Below, in pieces: positions 1-9,066 of a DNA stretch of 64,000 nucleotides. Both the position numbers and the translations under genes were made by a program. The stretch spans positions 321,171-385,170 of the forward strand of contig NZ_PIQF01000003.1 of NCBI RefSeq assembly GCF_003987275.1, read 5' to 3'. The notes below the pieces were generated by a model. It saw only the letters and a program-made list of their open reading frames with translations, had not been told where the DNA came from and ran no database searches. The DNA is from Idiomarina seosinensis. Lineage in GTDB: Bacteria > Pseudomonadota > Gammaproteobacteria > Enterobacterales > Alteromonadaceae. How positions within the stretch are numbered: position 1 is the stretch's first letter; the number at the start of each line of letters is the position of its first letter.

Positions 1-1569
1 CATAATGGCCACAAAAACCGCGGAGATAATGGCCAACATAATACTGATAGCCATGGGCTCAAATAATTTAGCTTCAACACCCTGAAAACTAAACAGTGGC
101 ATAAAGACCACCAAGATAATCATGGCGGCAAAGAATACCGGTCGTGCCACTTCGTTCGCCGCTTCCTTAACTCGCAGCTTGATACCATGGCTATCGAGTT
201 TGGCTGCCTGAGGATCCGGGTCGCGGTGCTCTGTGCGTTGCTCGGCGTCGTCTTGGTGTTCACTATCCGGACGACTTAAGTGCTTAAAGATGTTTTCAAC
301 CATCACCACGGAGCCGTCGACCAGCATACCAATGGCAACAGCAATCCCGCCCAGCGACATCAGGTTAGCTGACATGCCCATCGCGGACATTACCATCAGG
401 GCAATGGCGATAGAAACGGGAATGGACAGTAACACTAAAAAAGTAGCGCGTATGTTGAGCAAAAACAGTGCTAATACTGCGATAATAAAGACAAAGGCAA
501 TGAGCAGTGAATACGCGACCGTAGATACGGCTTTTTGTATTAAATCGGCCTGATCATAATACGGCTCAAAGGTGACACCCTCGGGTAATGCTTGCTGAAT
601 AAGCGGAATGCGCTTTTTAATACCGTCGATGGTGGCTTTGGTATTCGAGCCCATGCGTTTGAGCACAATACCCGACACCACTTCGCCCAGCTGGTTGACC
701 TCGCCGTCGACTTTACGCGACATTGAGACCGCCCCCTGGCGAATTTCACTACCGATTTCGACGTCGGCAACCTGGCTCAGTGTTACGGAAACGCCGTCAA
801 CGGTTTTGAGCGGTATTTGTCGTATTTGTTGCAGGCCTTTTTTACCGCTATCCAACCAGCCGGTGCCGCGAATAACCAACTGCTCCTGACCGCGGGGCAT
901 ATACCAACCACCAACGTTACCGTTATTCTTGTTGACCGCGCTCATCACATCTTGCTGTGTGAGTTCGTAAGACAGTAACTTCGCGGGATTTAGGTTAACC
1001 TGATATTGCTTAACCTTACCGCCAAAGGACAAGACTTCGGTAATTCCCTCAACGGGCATCAGTAGCAGTTTAACCACATAGTCGTTAAGACTGCGTAGCT
1101 CCATACTGCTGACACCGGAGCCCGGTTCGGCAAGTAGCAGATACTGATAAACCTGGCCGAGGCCGGAAGAGTTAGGACCCATTTCGGGTGTACCTACGCC
1201 TTCGGGTATCAACTCCTTTGCCGCCTGCAGTCGTTCAAACACCAGTTGCCGGGCAAAGTAGATATCGACACTCTCGTCAAACACTACGGTAATGCCCGAT
1301 AAACCTGTTTTTGAGATTGACCGAACCTCTTTGACGTCGGGCAGAGCATACATCACCGACTCTATCGGATAGGTAATCAGCTGCTCGACTTCGGTCGCTG
1401 CTAACCCGGGGGCCTCCGTATTTACCGTTACCTGAACGTTGGTAACATCGGGGAAGGCATCCAGATTAAGTTTGGGAATAACAAAAAATGACGCAATGCT
1501 GATGCTGAATAAAGCCAATACCAATAACAGGCGATTAGCGACAGCAAACTGAATAATGCGCTGAAACAT
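1..1569 (-). CDS. czcA: HME-RND heavy-metal efflux inner membrane transporter, CzcA/CusA family (truncated by window edge)
   Basis: Minus-strand reading from the ATG at 1567-1569 gives MFQRIIQFAVANRLLLVLALFSISIASFFVIPKLNLDAFPDVTNVQVTVNTEAPGL..., a typical CzcA start. It lies in an operon with czcB/czcC. Absent from the ORF track because it runs off the left edge. Confidence 0.93.
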   Translation of the reverse strand, partial: MFQRIIQFAVANRLLLVLALFSISIASFFVIPKLNLDAFPDVTNVQVTVNTEAPGLAATEVEQLITYPIESVMYALPDVKEVRSISKTGLSGITVVFDESVDIYFARQLVFERLQAAKELIPEGVGTPEMGPNSSGLGQVYQYLLLAEPGSGVSSMELRSLNDYVVKLLLMPVEGITEVLSFGGKVKQYQVNLNPAKLLSYELTQQDVMSAVNKNNGNVGGWYMPRGQEQLVIRGTGWLDSGKKGLQQIRQIPLKTVDGVSVTLSQVADVEIGSEIRQGAVSMSRKVDGEVNQLGEVVSGIVLKRMGSNTKATIDGIKKRIPLIQQALPEGVTFEPYYDQADLIQKAVSTVAYSLLIAFVFIIAVLALFLLNIRATFLVLLSIPVSIAIALMVMSAMGMSANLMSLGGIAVAIGMLVDGSVVMVENIFKHLSRPDSEHQDDAEQRTEHRDPDPQAAKLDSHGIKLRVKEAANEVARPVFFAAMIILVVFMPLFSFQGVEAKLFEPMAISIMLAIISAVFVAIM

Positions 1570-1580
1570 ACAACCTCCTG

Positions 1581-2726
1581 TTAGTGGTTATGTGGGTCAA
1601 AACCGCCTTTAGCGATTTGTGAGCGAACGAAAAACGCGCCGTTGTCTACGTATTCTGTGCCTTCCTTAACGCCTCGAATAACTTTCCACGGACCCTTTTG
1701 ATCAACCAATTCGACTTTCTTCGGTTCAAATTTTCCGGGTTCGTGCTCAATGAATATCTGCCAGTCACCATCAGGTGCCCGCATCAAGGCAGAGTCCTTA
1801 ACTGCAAGCACCGGTCCATCCGACTTGACTGAGAAATAAACATCCGCAAATAAACCGGGATGTAATTGGTCCTTTTCGTTATTTACCGCAAGTCGTACCG
1901 TTCGGGTGCGAGTTTTATGGTCTATTGTGTGGCCTTCCTGAATGACTTTTGCCGCAAAGCGGTGATTGTCGACACTCACTGCAACAGGATCACCAAACTG
2001 CACATTAAGGTCAGCTGAGCCTGGTAGCCGAGCATTAACCCACAAGGTTTCTTCTTGCAGAACTTCAACCAAGTGGTTACCGGCATTGACTTGCTGGCCC
2101 TGCTTGAAGTTATCGCTAACCACAATTCCGCCAATTTCTGAGGTCAGTTGGTATTCGCCGATAGGGTAATTAGCTTTACTTAAACGCTTAATATCACTGA
2201 CCGACATACCAAATGCTTTGAGTTGCGCGTGCGCTGAGGTAAAGGCATTTTTCGCTTCGACAAAGCGTTTTTCACCCACCGTTGACTCACCGAGTGACTG
2301 CACGCGTTGCCATTCGTTAAGTGTGACTAAATACTGACTTTGCGCCTCTGCCATAGTTGCGCTGAAGAGTGTGGCTAGTGGTTCACCTTTTTCGACGTGA
2401 TCGCCAATACTGACAAAACGTTTGAGTACGGTCGAATCGATGCGCGGACTCACGATGTAGCTGTTAAAGTCGTTAGCAACCACCTCGCCCGGGGCATAAA
2501 CCGGGTATTCAATGACTTGAGTTTGCAAGGTTCGCGTGGTGATATCTGCCATGGACAGCTGCTTGCTGGATAGCTCCACGCCTGCACTTTCCTTATGTTC
2601 ACCTTGCTCGTGTTTGCCTTCTTCCTTGTGGGTATCTTCTTTTTCGTCGTGTCCGTGTTCATCCTGCGCCATAACCGAAAAGCTCAGCGCAAGTGCTATT
2701 GCTGCGTATAAAGGTTTTACTGACAT
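1581..2726 (-). CDS. czcB: HME-RND periplasmic adaptor (membrane fusion) subunit, CzcB/CusB-like
   Basis: Signal peptide, His-rich N-terminus (DEHGHDEKEDTHKEEGKHEQGEH), HlyD/MFP-like body; between czcA and czcC. Confidence 0.9.
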   Translation of the reverse strand: MSVKPLYAAIALALSFSVMAQDEHGHDEKEDTHKEEGKHEQGEHKESAGVELSSKQLSMADITTRTLQTQVIEYPVYAPGEVVANDFNSYIVSPRIDSTVLKRFVSIGDHVEKGEPLATLFSATMAEAQSQYLVTLNEWQRVQSLGESTVGEKRFVEAKNAFTSAHAQLKAFGMSVSDIKRLSKANYPIGEYQLTSEIGGIVVSDNFKQGQQVNAGNHLVEVLQEETLWVNARLPGSADLNVQFGDPVAVSVDNHRFAAKVIQEGHTIDHKTRTRTVRLAVNNEKDQLHPGLFADVYFSVKSDGPVLAVKDSALMRAPDGDWQIFIEHEPGKFEPKKVELVDQKGPWKVIRGVKEGTEYVDNGAFFVRSQIAKGGFDPHNH

Positions 2727-2729
2727 CGT

Positions 2730-3980
2730 TTACTCTCCAATCTCTGCGTTTGTTGGCTGGCTTAACGGCGATAACGTCAGTGCTTTACTGAGTTCGCCCG
2801 AACGGTACAACCATTCAATGGCGGCCAACCGATATTGTGTTTGCAGCGCTATCCCTGCAAATTGGCTATCGAGCTGCTGTTGCACAGCGGTGAGGTAGTC
2901 TGTGGTGGATAGGTCACCGGCGAGCCAGGACTGTTCAATCACCTGCATCGACTCATCCTGCCGAGATTGAAAGTCTTTTTGCCAGCTTTGCCACTGTTTT
3001 TTCACAAAACGATAATTGTTAAGAGATGATTTCAGTGCTGCTTGCCATTGTTGCTTTAGTGCAATCAAACGTTTTTCTTCAGCAACAGCTTCGCTATTGG
3101 CTGCGCGTACTGCATCGCTGTAGTTATTGCGAATCTGTAGTGGAATGCTGAATGATAAGCCAACTACTGTTTCGTTATCGCTCTCGCCCGCTTCGACGCC
3201 TATGGTTGGGTTGGCGGTGGTTAACGAGCGTTTCCAGTCGACATTGGCGCGCTTTAATTGCCATTGCAGGTAAGCGGCTTTTAACGCTGGATGTTGTTGC
3301 CAACGAGCCGTTAACGCAGGTTCAACGTTAAATAGCTCCTCGTTAATGGAGAGTTGACCGACATCAGATGTTGTTAGCAGAGCGTTTAACTCTGCTTCAG
3401 CGGATTGCAGTTGTTGATAAGCCGCTGCCGTTTGTTGCAGTTGCCGACTTAGCGCGAGTACCGTCAGTTGTTCGTCGACGGCACCTAAGTCACCGGCTTT
3501 ACGTCGTTCGGCAACCAGGCTTATCGCCTGTTTAACGATGTTCTCTTGCTGCTTGGCCAGTGCGTAACGCTGTTTTGCATCAAGCCATTGCACATAGGCA
3601 TTCAGCAGAGTTTTAGTATGCGATGTCGCCGACTGGCGATAAATACTCACTGCCATAGCCGTCATGGCGTCACTCTGACTGGCTCGTGCTTCATTGCGAG
3701 TGCTCCAGTCCAGCGTTTGGCTTAGACCAACGCCGTAATTATTGATATCACCTTCGCGCTCTAAGCGTGAGGATAGGCTAGGGTTGTACAAAGGCTGATT
3801 TAATTGCTTGCCCTGTTGGATCAGCGCTTCAGCCTGCTGTTGAGCGGCTTCAACACTGGGGTGTTGCTGCACAGTTTGTTGCCATTGCTCGGGCAACTGT
3901 TGTGCATTGGCGTAGCTTGAACTTATTGCCAGACTTACGGCAATAAACAAGCGTTTGCTATGTGTCGAAAACGGACCCAT
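2730..3980 (-). CDS. czcC: TolC-family outer membrane efflux protein, CzcC-like
   Basis: Signal peptide, long coiled-coil repeats typical of the TolC/CzcC family, operon position. Confidence 0.88.
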   Translation of the reverse strand: MGPFSTHSKRLFIAVSLAISSSYANAQQLPEQWQQTVQQHPSVEAAQQQAEALIQQGKQLNQPLYNPSLSSRLEREGDINNYGVGLSQTLDWSTRNEARASQSDAMTAMAVSIYRQSATSHTKTLLNAYVQWLDAKQRYALAKQQENIVKQAISLVAERRKAGDLGAVDEQLTVLALSRQLQQTAAAYQQLQSAEAELNALLTTSDVGQLSINEELFNVEPALTARWQQHPALKAAYLQWQLKRANVDWKRSLTTANPTIGVEAGESDNETVVGLSFSIPLQIRNNYSDAVRAANSEAVAEEKRLIALKQQWQAALKSSLNNYRFVKKQWQSWQKDFQSRQDESMQVIEQSWLAGDLSTTDYLTAVQQQLDSQFAGIALQTQYRLAAIEWLYRSGELSKALTLSPLSQPTNAEIGE

Positions 3981-4053
3981 AGATAGACTCCTCAGTCATA
4001 TTACTGCGTAAAATAATGATTTTTTTGCGCTGCTATAGCAGCTTATTAGGCAG

Positions 4054-4398
4054 TTATGAGGAGATGGGAGGCCGGAACAGTGGTGATGACAGTGGATTAG
4101 TGTAGAACTGGGTGTACCCAGGGCGCATTGTTCCCATTCGTGGTAACGCGAGAGTTTTTTCAGTCTTCATGGCATATAAATGAAATGAGCCATGGCAGTG
4201 ACAGCAGTGATGGCAGTCAAAGCTGATTTCTCCACTTTTAGGGAGATTGCGCTTATCGATGTGGGATTCGTCATGCTCAAAATTGAGGTGTTGCTCAGAA
4301 GAGGACTGGTGAGATTGGTGCACATCAGCAACCGCCTGACTGATTTGAGTCAGAACAGCAACAAGCACCAGTATTAAAAATCCGAGTCTAAGCATCAT
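4054..4398 (-). CDS. Small exported His/Cys-rich protein upstream of czcCBA (CzcI-like)
   Basis: N-terminal signal sequence, FDCHHCCHCHGSF metal-ligand cluster, proline-containing C-terminus; first gene of the czc operon. Confidence 0.6.
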   Translation of the reverse strand: MMLRLGFLILVLVAVLTQISQAVADVHQSHQSSSEQHLNFEHDESHIDKRNLPKSGEISFDCHHCCHCHGSFHLYAMKTEKTLALPRMGTMRPGYTQFYTNPLSSPLFRPPISS

Positions 4399-4564
4399 TA
4401 TCTTACAGTTCTAAATAAGCAGCTTAACGGTACATTAATTAAAAATAGTTCTCAACTAGTGCATTCTGAATCGCCACTAGTTCACTAGACACTCAGTAGC
4501 CTAACGAAGCTCCGCTGGACAACCTTAAAAAATTGTGTAAGTACGTTGTGTAACCTCCGGAAAT

Positions 4565-4984
4565 TTAGACGTCTCGGTTACAACTAACAGATTCTATTTC
4601 ATCAATTTTATTAAGAATTGTACACGCAATAACTTTGCTTTGGCCAGTACAACTTGTTCTAATTGAAGTGAGTTGCTTCTCAAGATCTTGCAAAGAAGTA
4701 ATTTGAGAGCGTATGTGCATTATGTGTTCATCAATCAGGGTATTAACGGCTGAGCAAGGTTGATGTGGATTGTCTTGATAATCTTGTAATCTGCGGGTTT
4801 CAGATAATGAAAGGCCTATAGCTCTGCAGCTACATACAAACTTAAGTCTTTTGTAATGTTTTTCAGTGTATACTCGATATCCGTTATAACTACGAGCTGG
4901 TAAAGGTAACAAACCCTTTTTTTCATAGAACCTTATTGTCTGGGTTTGAATTCCTAATAAGTCTGCTAGTTGACCAATACGCAT
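4565..4984 (-). CDS. MerR-family metal-responsive regulator (CadR/PbrR/ZntR-like)
   Basis: MRIGQLADLLGIQTQTIRFYEKKGLLPLPARSYNGYRVY..., with C-terminal cysteines (CSAVN, CTGQSKVIACTIL, SCNRDV); divergent from the transporter. Confidence 0.9.
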   Translation of the reverse strand: MRIGQLADLLGIQTQTIRFYEKKGLLPLPARSYNGYRVYTEKHYKRLKFVCSCRAIGLSLSETRRLQDYQDNPHQPCSAVNTLIDEHIMHIRSQITSLQDLEKQLTSIRTSCTGQSKVIACTILNKIDEIESVSCNRDV

Positions 4985-5015
4985 AAGAAAATTTCCTATC
5001 TAGTTAAGTAATTTC

Positions 5016-5046
5016 TTGACCTTATAGTAACTTTATAGTTTTTAAT
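5016..5046 (+). promoter_or_regulatory. MerR-type promoter: TTGACC - 19 bp - TTTAAT
   Basis: TTGACC (5016-5021), 19-bp spacer TTATAGTAACTTTATAGTT, TTTAAT (5041-5046). The overlong spacer and central TATAGTAACT are typical of MerR/CadR/PbrR operators. Confidence 0.65.
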
Positions 5047-5174
5047 TGTGAAACTATATATTTAAGGTAAGTAATACGATGGCTAGTTCCTTTGATACGG
5101 TTTGAACAAATGGCGACTCAAAAAATGCCTACGAAGAGTCAGGTAAACGGCTCATCGTTTACTCTGTAGCAAAA

Positions 5175-5957
5175 ATGGATTGCCCATCAGAAGAACGAAT
5201 GATTCGCTTGGCACTGAATGGGTTTGAGGAAATTCATTCATTATCCTTCGACTTGTCAAACCGTCGGCTGAAGGTATTACATGATGGTGAGACAGCCTTT
5301 ATTACTTCTAAATTAGAGACTCTAGGTTTGGGTGCCTCGCTTGAAAGAGACACTGCTGCGGACTCCGAGGCAATCAAAGCTGAGGAGTTTTCGGCAAGTT
5401 CGGATAAGCAGGAGTCCCGCACCTTGTGTTGGTTGCTCACCATCAATACTCTTCTGTTCTTGGTGGAAATGACTGCCGGACTGCTTTGGCAGTCTGCTGG
5501 TTTGATTGGGGAATCTTTAGATAATTTTGCCGATGCGGCAGTTTACGGGCTTTCTCTTTATGCCGTAGCGCGTAGTGTTAATATGCAAATACGTGCTGCG
5601 CACCTAGCTGGCGTACTACAACTGGTTTTGGCTCTGGGTGTACTTGCAGAAGTTGTGAGACGCTTCGTATTCGGGAGTGAACCTGAGTCACTTGCGATGA
5701 TGGGGATTGCATTTGTCGCGTTGATTGGCAATACCATCTGTCTTCTACTTATCTCCAAACATAGAGGAGGTGGTGCGCATATGAAAGCAAGTTGGATTTT
5801 TTCAGCTAATGATGTAGTGATTAACCTTGGCGTAATCATCGCTGGCATCCTCGTTGCGTTGACCGGGTCGAATTACCCAGATCTTATTATAGGTAGCATA
5901 GCAGGTTTAATCGTGCTTAACGGGTCAAGACGCATTTTTGCACTGAAGGGGAACTGA
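5175..5957 (+). CDS. Cation diffusion facilitator-like heavy-metal transporter with HMA-like N-terminus
   Basis: MDCPSEERMIRLALNGFEEI HMA-like segment followed by a multi-TM CDF-like domain (ESLDNFADAAVYGLSLYAV...). The N-terminus may extend upstream (see finding). Confidence 0.82.
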   Translation: MDCPSEERMIRLALNGFEEIHSLSFDLSNRRLKVLHDGETAFITSKLETLGLGASLERDTAADSEAIKAEEFSASSDKQESRTLCWLLTINTLLFLVEMTAGLLWQSAGLIGESLDNFADAAVYGLSLYAVARSVNMQIRAAHLAGVLQLVLALGVLAEVVRRFVFGSEPESLAMMGIAFVALIGNTICLLLISKHRGGGAHMKASWIFSANDVVINLGVIIAGILVALTGSNYPDLIIGSIAGLIVLNGSRRIFALKGN

Positions 5958-6461
5958 ATGTCCTGCGTTGATAAAGGATTTTCGCCCTATATTTCTCTGT
6001 TAATTTCTGGTTTAACTGTAGTCTTTGACCAAGTGATCAAGTGGCAGACGCAGCAATCAATAGCTTACGGTGATTCGATTTCATTGACCCCTTTTTTCAA
6101 TTGGGTACACACTTGGAACACTGGTGCGGCATTTGGCCTGCTTTCAAATGGTGGAGGTTGGCAGCGCTATTTTTTTATTGGGGTTGCTCTGCTAATGTCT
6201 GTGGCTTTAACGAGGTTGATCTTTAATAAAGTAAGTAAACGGGATGGCATTAGCTACGGGCTGATTCTTGGGGGGGCGGTTGGGAACCTCATTGACCGAC
6301 TGTTTCGTGGCTATGTTGTCGACTCCTTTCATCTAGGTTGGCAAACGTGGCAATTGCCAGTTTTTAATATTGCCGATATTGCAATTACCCTAGGAGTTAT
6401 CCTATTACTGTTAAGCAACTTGCAGGTCTCAATGATACCGAATCTACCGGGTTCTAAGTAA
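5958..6461 (+). CDS. lspA: Signal peptidase II (LspA), metal-island type paralogue
   Basis: Conserved FDQVIKW, NTGAAFGLL, GGAVGNLIDRLFRGYVVDSF and FNIADIAITLG motifs; immediately follows the CDF gene. Confidence 0.93.
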   Translation: MSCVDKGFSPYISLLISGLTVVFDQVIKWQTQQSIAYGDSISLTPFFNWVHTWNTGAAFGLLSNGGGWQRYFFIGVALLMSVALTRLIFNKVSKRDGISYGLILGGAVGNLIDRLFRGYVVDSFHLGWQTWQLPVFNIADIAITLGVILLLLSNLQVSMIPNLPGSK

Positions 6462-6536
6462 ATAGTAAGTATAATAATTAATATGGCCGAGCTTATTTTG
6501 GATGGATTAGGAATTTATATTGAGTAGGGTAATTGA

Positions 6537-6860
6537 ATGAAAATATCTTGGTTTTTAATACTGACTGTGCTCATTCATAGCTCTTTTGCCTGTGCTCCTG
6601 TGGCTGGTACTTTCAGTCAGTCTTCAATAAAGAGTGCAGGAGTTGCGTATGACTTAGTCTTAGAAATTGAGCGTGAAAATCAAGACTTAAATAAATCAAT
6701 ATATGATAGTAAACAACAAACACAACCTCATATTAGTTGCATTACTGGTTATAACCTCTTAATTTCAGCCGTGCCTGTTATTTTGGCACCCAACTCAAAC
6801 TCGGTAGGTTTTGACCAAAGCCTGACTCACCAACCCCCTGTACCTCCACCAAACGCGTAA
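6537..6860 (+). CDS. Small putative exported protein preceding the second czcCBA operon
   Basis: N-terminal hydrophobic signal, proline-rich C-terminus (QPPVPPPNA), operon position; no domain recognised. Confidence 0.5.
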   Translation: MKISWFLILTVLIHSSFACAPVAGTFSQSSIKSAGVAYDLVLEIERENQDLNKSIYDSKQQTQPHISCITGYNLLISAVPVILAPNSNSVGFDQSLTHQPPVPPPNA

Positions 6861-6907
6861 CCGTTAACTTAGACTTTTTAAAACCTATAAGTTAATGGAG
6901 AAGCAAC

Positions 6908-8155
6908 ATGAAGTATTTATACTTCGTGGCAGCCTTTTGCTTAGGTGCGCTAGTGCCTGTGGCGACGGCTGCGACGACAGATTTAAAGCTGAAAGAAGCG
7001 TTACAAAAAACGATCAAGAATAACCCTGAGTTACTGGAGTATGATTATAAAATACGAGCTGCAGGAGCACTGATAGAGCAGGCTGAGTTTTCAGCGAACC
7101 CAAGGGTATCTGCGGAAATAGAAAACTTTGCCGGCTCAGGACGGCTAGAAGGTATCAGTAACTCACAATTGACCGTATCCTTTTCTCAGCTCATAGAGTT
7201 AGGGGACAAACGGCAGTTACGAGTTAAAGCTGCAACCGAAAAAGAGAAAGCTCAGCGAGCAGAGTTTGAGTATCGTCAAATTGAGGTTTTGGCAGAAACC
7301 ACACAGCGTTTCTATGACATTTTAAAACTTCAGCAAGTCGCGCATACCAGCGAGCGTCAAATTCAGCGAACTGAGCGACTGATAAAAGTGGCACAGGAGC
7401 GTGTAGAAGCTGGCGCGGTGCCTAAATCCGAGGTTATTCGCATTAAATTACAGTTAGAGCGCCAATACGCTTTCTCTGACGAGTTGAACGGTAAACTGAA
7501 AAAGCAACAAGCTGAACTGGCTTCAATGTGGGCAGGCGAGCTCAATTTTACGCGCGTCTCTGGAGACTTTACTTTTCCGCTAAGCCTCCCGGAAAAAGCC
7601 AACGTGTTATCGGCTGTTAATCGGGCGCCGGAGTATTTGCGTTTACTGGACTCTGAGCAACTTCTACAAGCGCAAGCCAGAGCGTTAGCAGCGGACTCAA
7701 AGTCGGATATTACCGTTGGTGTCGGGGCTCGCTACAATAATGAGTTCGATGATGTAGGTTTAATCGTCCAGGCATCGATGCCATTGCAGTTCACTGACCC
7801 TAACGTCGGTCGCATAAAACAAAGCCGATTACTGCATCAGTCTATCCTGGCGCAGCAAAAACAGGTTCGGCAGCAACTAAAATCACTGGCTTTATCGCTA
7901 GTGCACAGTTTGCAAACTCACCAAAGTTATCTGCAAAAGATAAACCAGCGACTGATGCCGCTATCTGAACAGTTACTCGCACAAACTCAACAGGGTTACG
8001 CACGCGGAACGCACTCTTTGTTGCAAGTGTTAGACGCGCAAACAGAGTTAGCAAAACTCGAGTATGAAAAAATCTCCCGTCAACATGCGATTTACAGCGA
8101 CATCATCGAATTAGAGCGCATGACCGGACAGCCGTTTTTAGGAGTACAACAATGA
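6908..8155 (+). CDS. czcC: TolC-family outer membrane efflux protein, CzcC-like
   Basis: TolC/CzcC architecture, operon with czcB and czcA. Confidence 0.88.
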   Translation: MKYLYFVAAFCLGALVPVATAATTDLKLKEALQKTIKNNPELLEYDYKIRAAGALIEQAEFSANPRVSAEIENFAGSGRLEGISNSQLTVSFSQLIELGDKRQLRVKAATEKEKAQRAEFEYRQIEVLAETTQRFYDILKLQQVAHTSERQIQRTERLIKVAQERVEAGAVPKSEVIRIKLQLERQYAFSDELNGKLKKQQAELASMWAGELNFTRVSGDFTFPLSLPEKANVLSAVNRAPEYLRLLDSEQLLQAQARALAADSKSDITVGVGARYNNEFDDVGLIVQASMPLQFTDPNVGRIKQSRLLHQSILAQQKQVRQQLKSLALSLVHSLQTHQSYLQKINQRLMPLSEQLLAQTQQGYARGTHSLLQVLDAQTELAKLEYEKISRQHAIYSDIIELERMTGQPFLGVQQ

Positions 8156-9054
8156 AACTCAACACATTGATTACAATTATCTGCATTGCCAGTTTTTCAC
8201 TGCCCGTATTGGCTTATGAGAAAAAACACGAAGAGCATGAAGCACCCCATACCAATTTAAGTGATGCAGCAATAGAAAACGCGAAATTAACGTTGGCAAC
8301 AGCGAGCGCTCAAAGCATTCGAGTAAAGCAAACAATTTTCGGTGTAATAGCCCCCAATAATAACAATATTGTGCATATCGGAGCGAAGTACAAAGGTATT
8401 GTTACGTCACTAAAGGCCAATATCGGCGATGACATAAAAGCCGGGCAAACTCTTGCTGTTGTTGAGAATGTTACGACAGGCACGGCATTTGAAGTCATCA
8501 GCCCAATTAGCGGAGAGGTAACTGCACGTTTTACCAATGTTGGTGAAGTGGTTGAGCAAAAGCCATTATTTGAAGTCCTGGATCCATCATCGGTCTGGGT
8601 AGAGCTTTCAGCGTTCCCGGAGAACATTGAGTCGTTAGAAGAAGAGCAAACGACCTATGTGTACGACTTGCATCATCATAAAACCGTCGAAGGAACTGTG
8701 TCTTATATCTCGCCACAAATGACTGGCGGACACATTGCACGCGCACTTATCGAGTTGCCCAATCAGTCGGGGCATTGGCGACCGGGAATGCACGTAAAAG
8801 CGGATGTCGTTACAGACAGCTTTAACGCGAGCTTGGCGATAAACAATGATGCTGTTCAACGTTTAGAAGATAACCCCGTTGTTTTTATTAAAGAGGGTAA
8901 TCGTTTCGAAGCCAGGGAAGTTGAGTTAGGCCGAACTGACGGTGAATACACCGAGGTGTTATCGGGTATTGAGAATGGCGAAAGTTATGTCGTTGAAAAC
9001 AGCTACTTGATAAAGGCTGACATTCTAAAACAAGGCGCAGGCCAAAGCCATTAG
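8152..9054 (+). CDS. czcB: HME-RND periplasmic adaptor subunit, CzcB-like
   Basis: Signal peptide, KKHEEHEAPH, MFP fold; 4-nt overlap with czcC. Confidence 0.88.
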   Translation: MKLNTLITIICIASFSLPVLAYEKKHEEHEAPHTNLSDAAIENAKLTLATASAQSIRVKQTIFGVIAPNNNNIVHIGAKYKGIVTSLKANIGDDIKAGQTLAVVENVTTGTAFEVISPISGEVTARFTNVGEVVEQKPLFEVLDPSSVWVELSAFPENIESLEEEQTTYVYDLHHHKTVEGTVSYISPQMTGGHIARALIELPNQSGHWRPGMHVKADVVTDSFNASLAINNDAVQRLEDNPVVFIKEGNRFEAREVELGRTDGEYTEVLSGIENGESYVVENSYLIKADILKQGAGQSH

Positions 9055-9066
9055 GGAGAGTAAACA

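Noticed and set aside
5103-5105. TGA read as selenocysteine in the CDF N-terminus
   Set aside because: No obvious SECIS-like hairpin directly downstream and no reason for Sec in this family; nonsense mutation, alternative start or sequence error is more likely.
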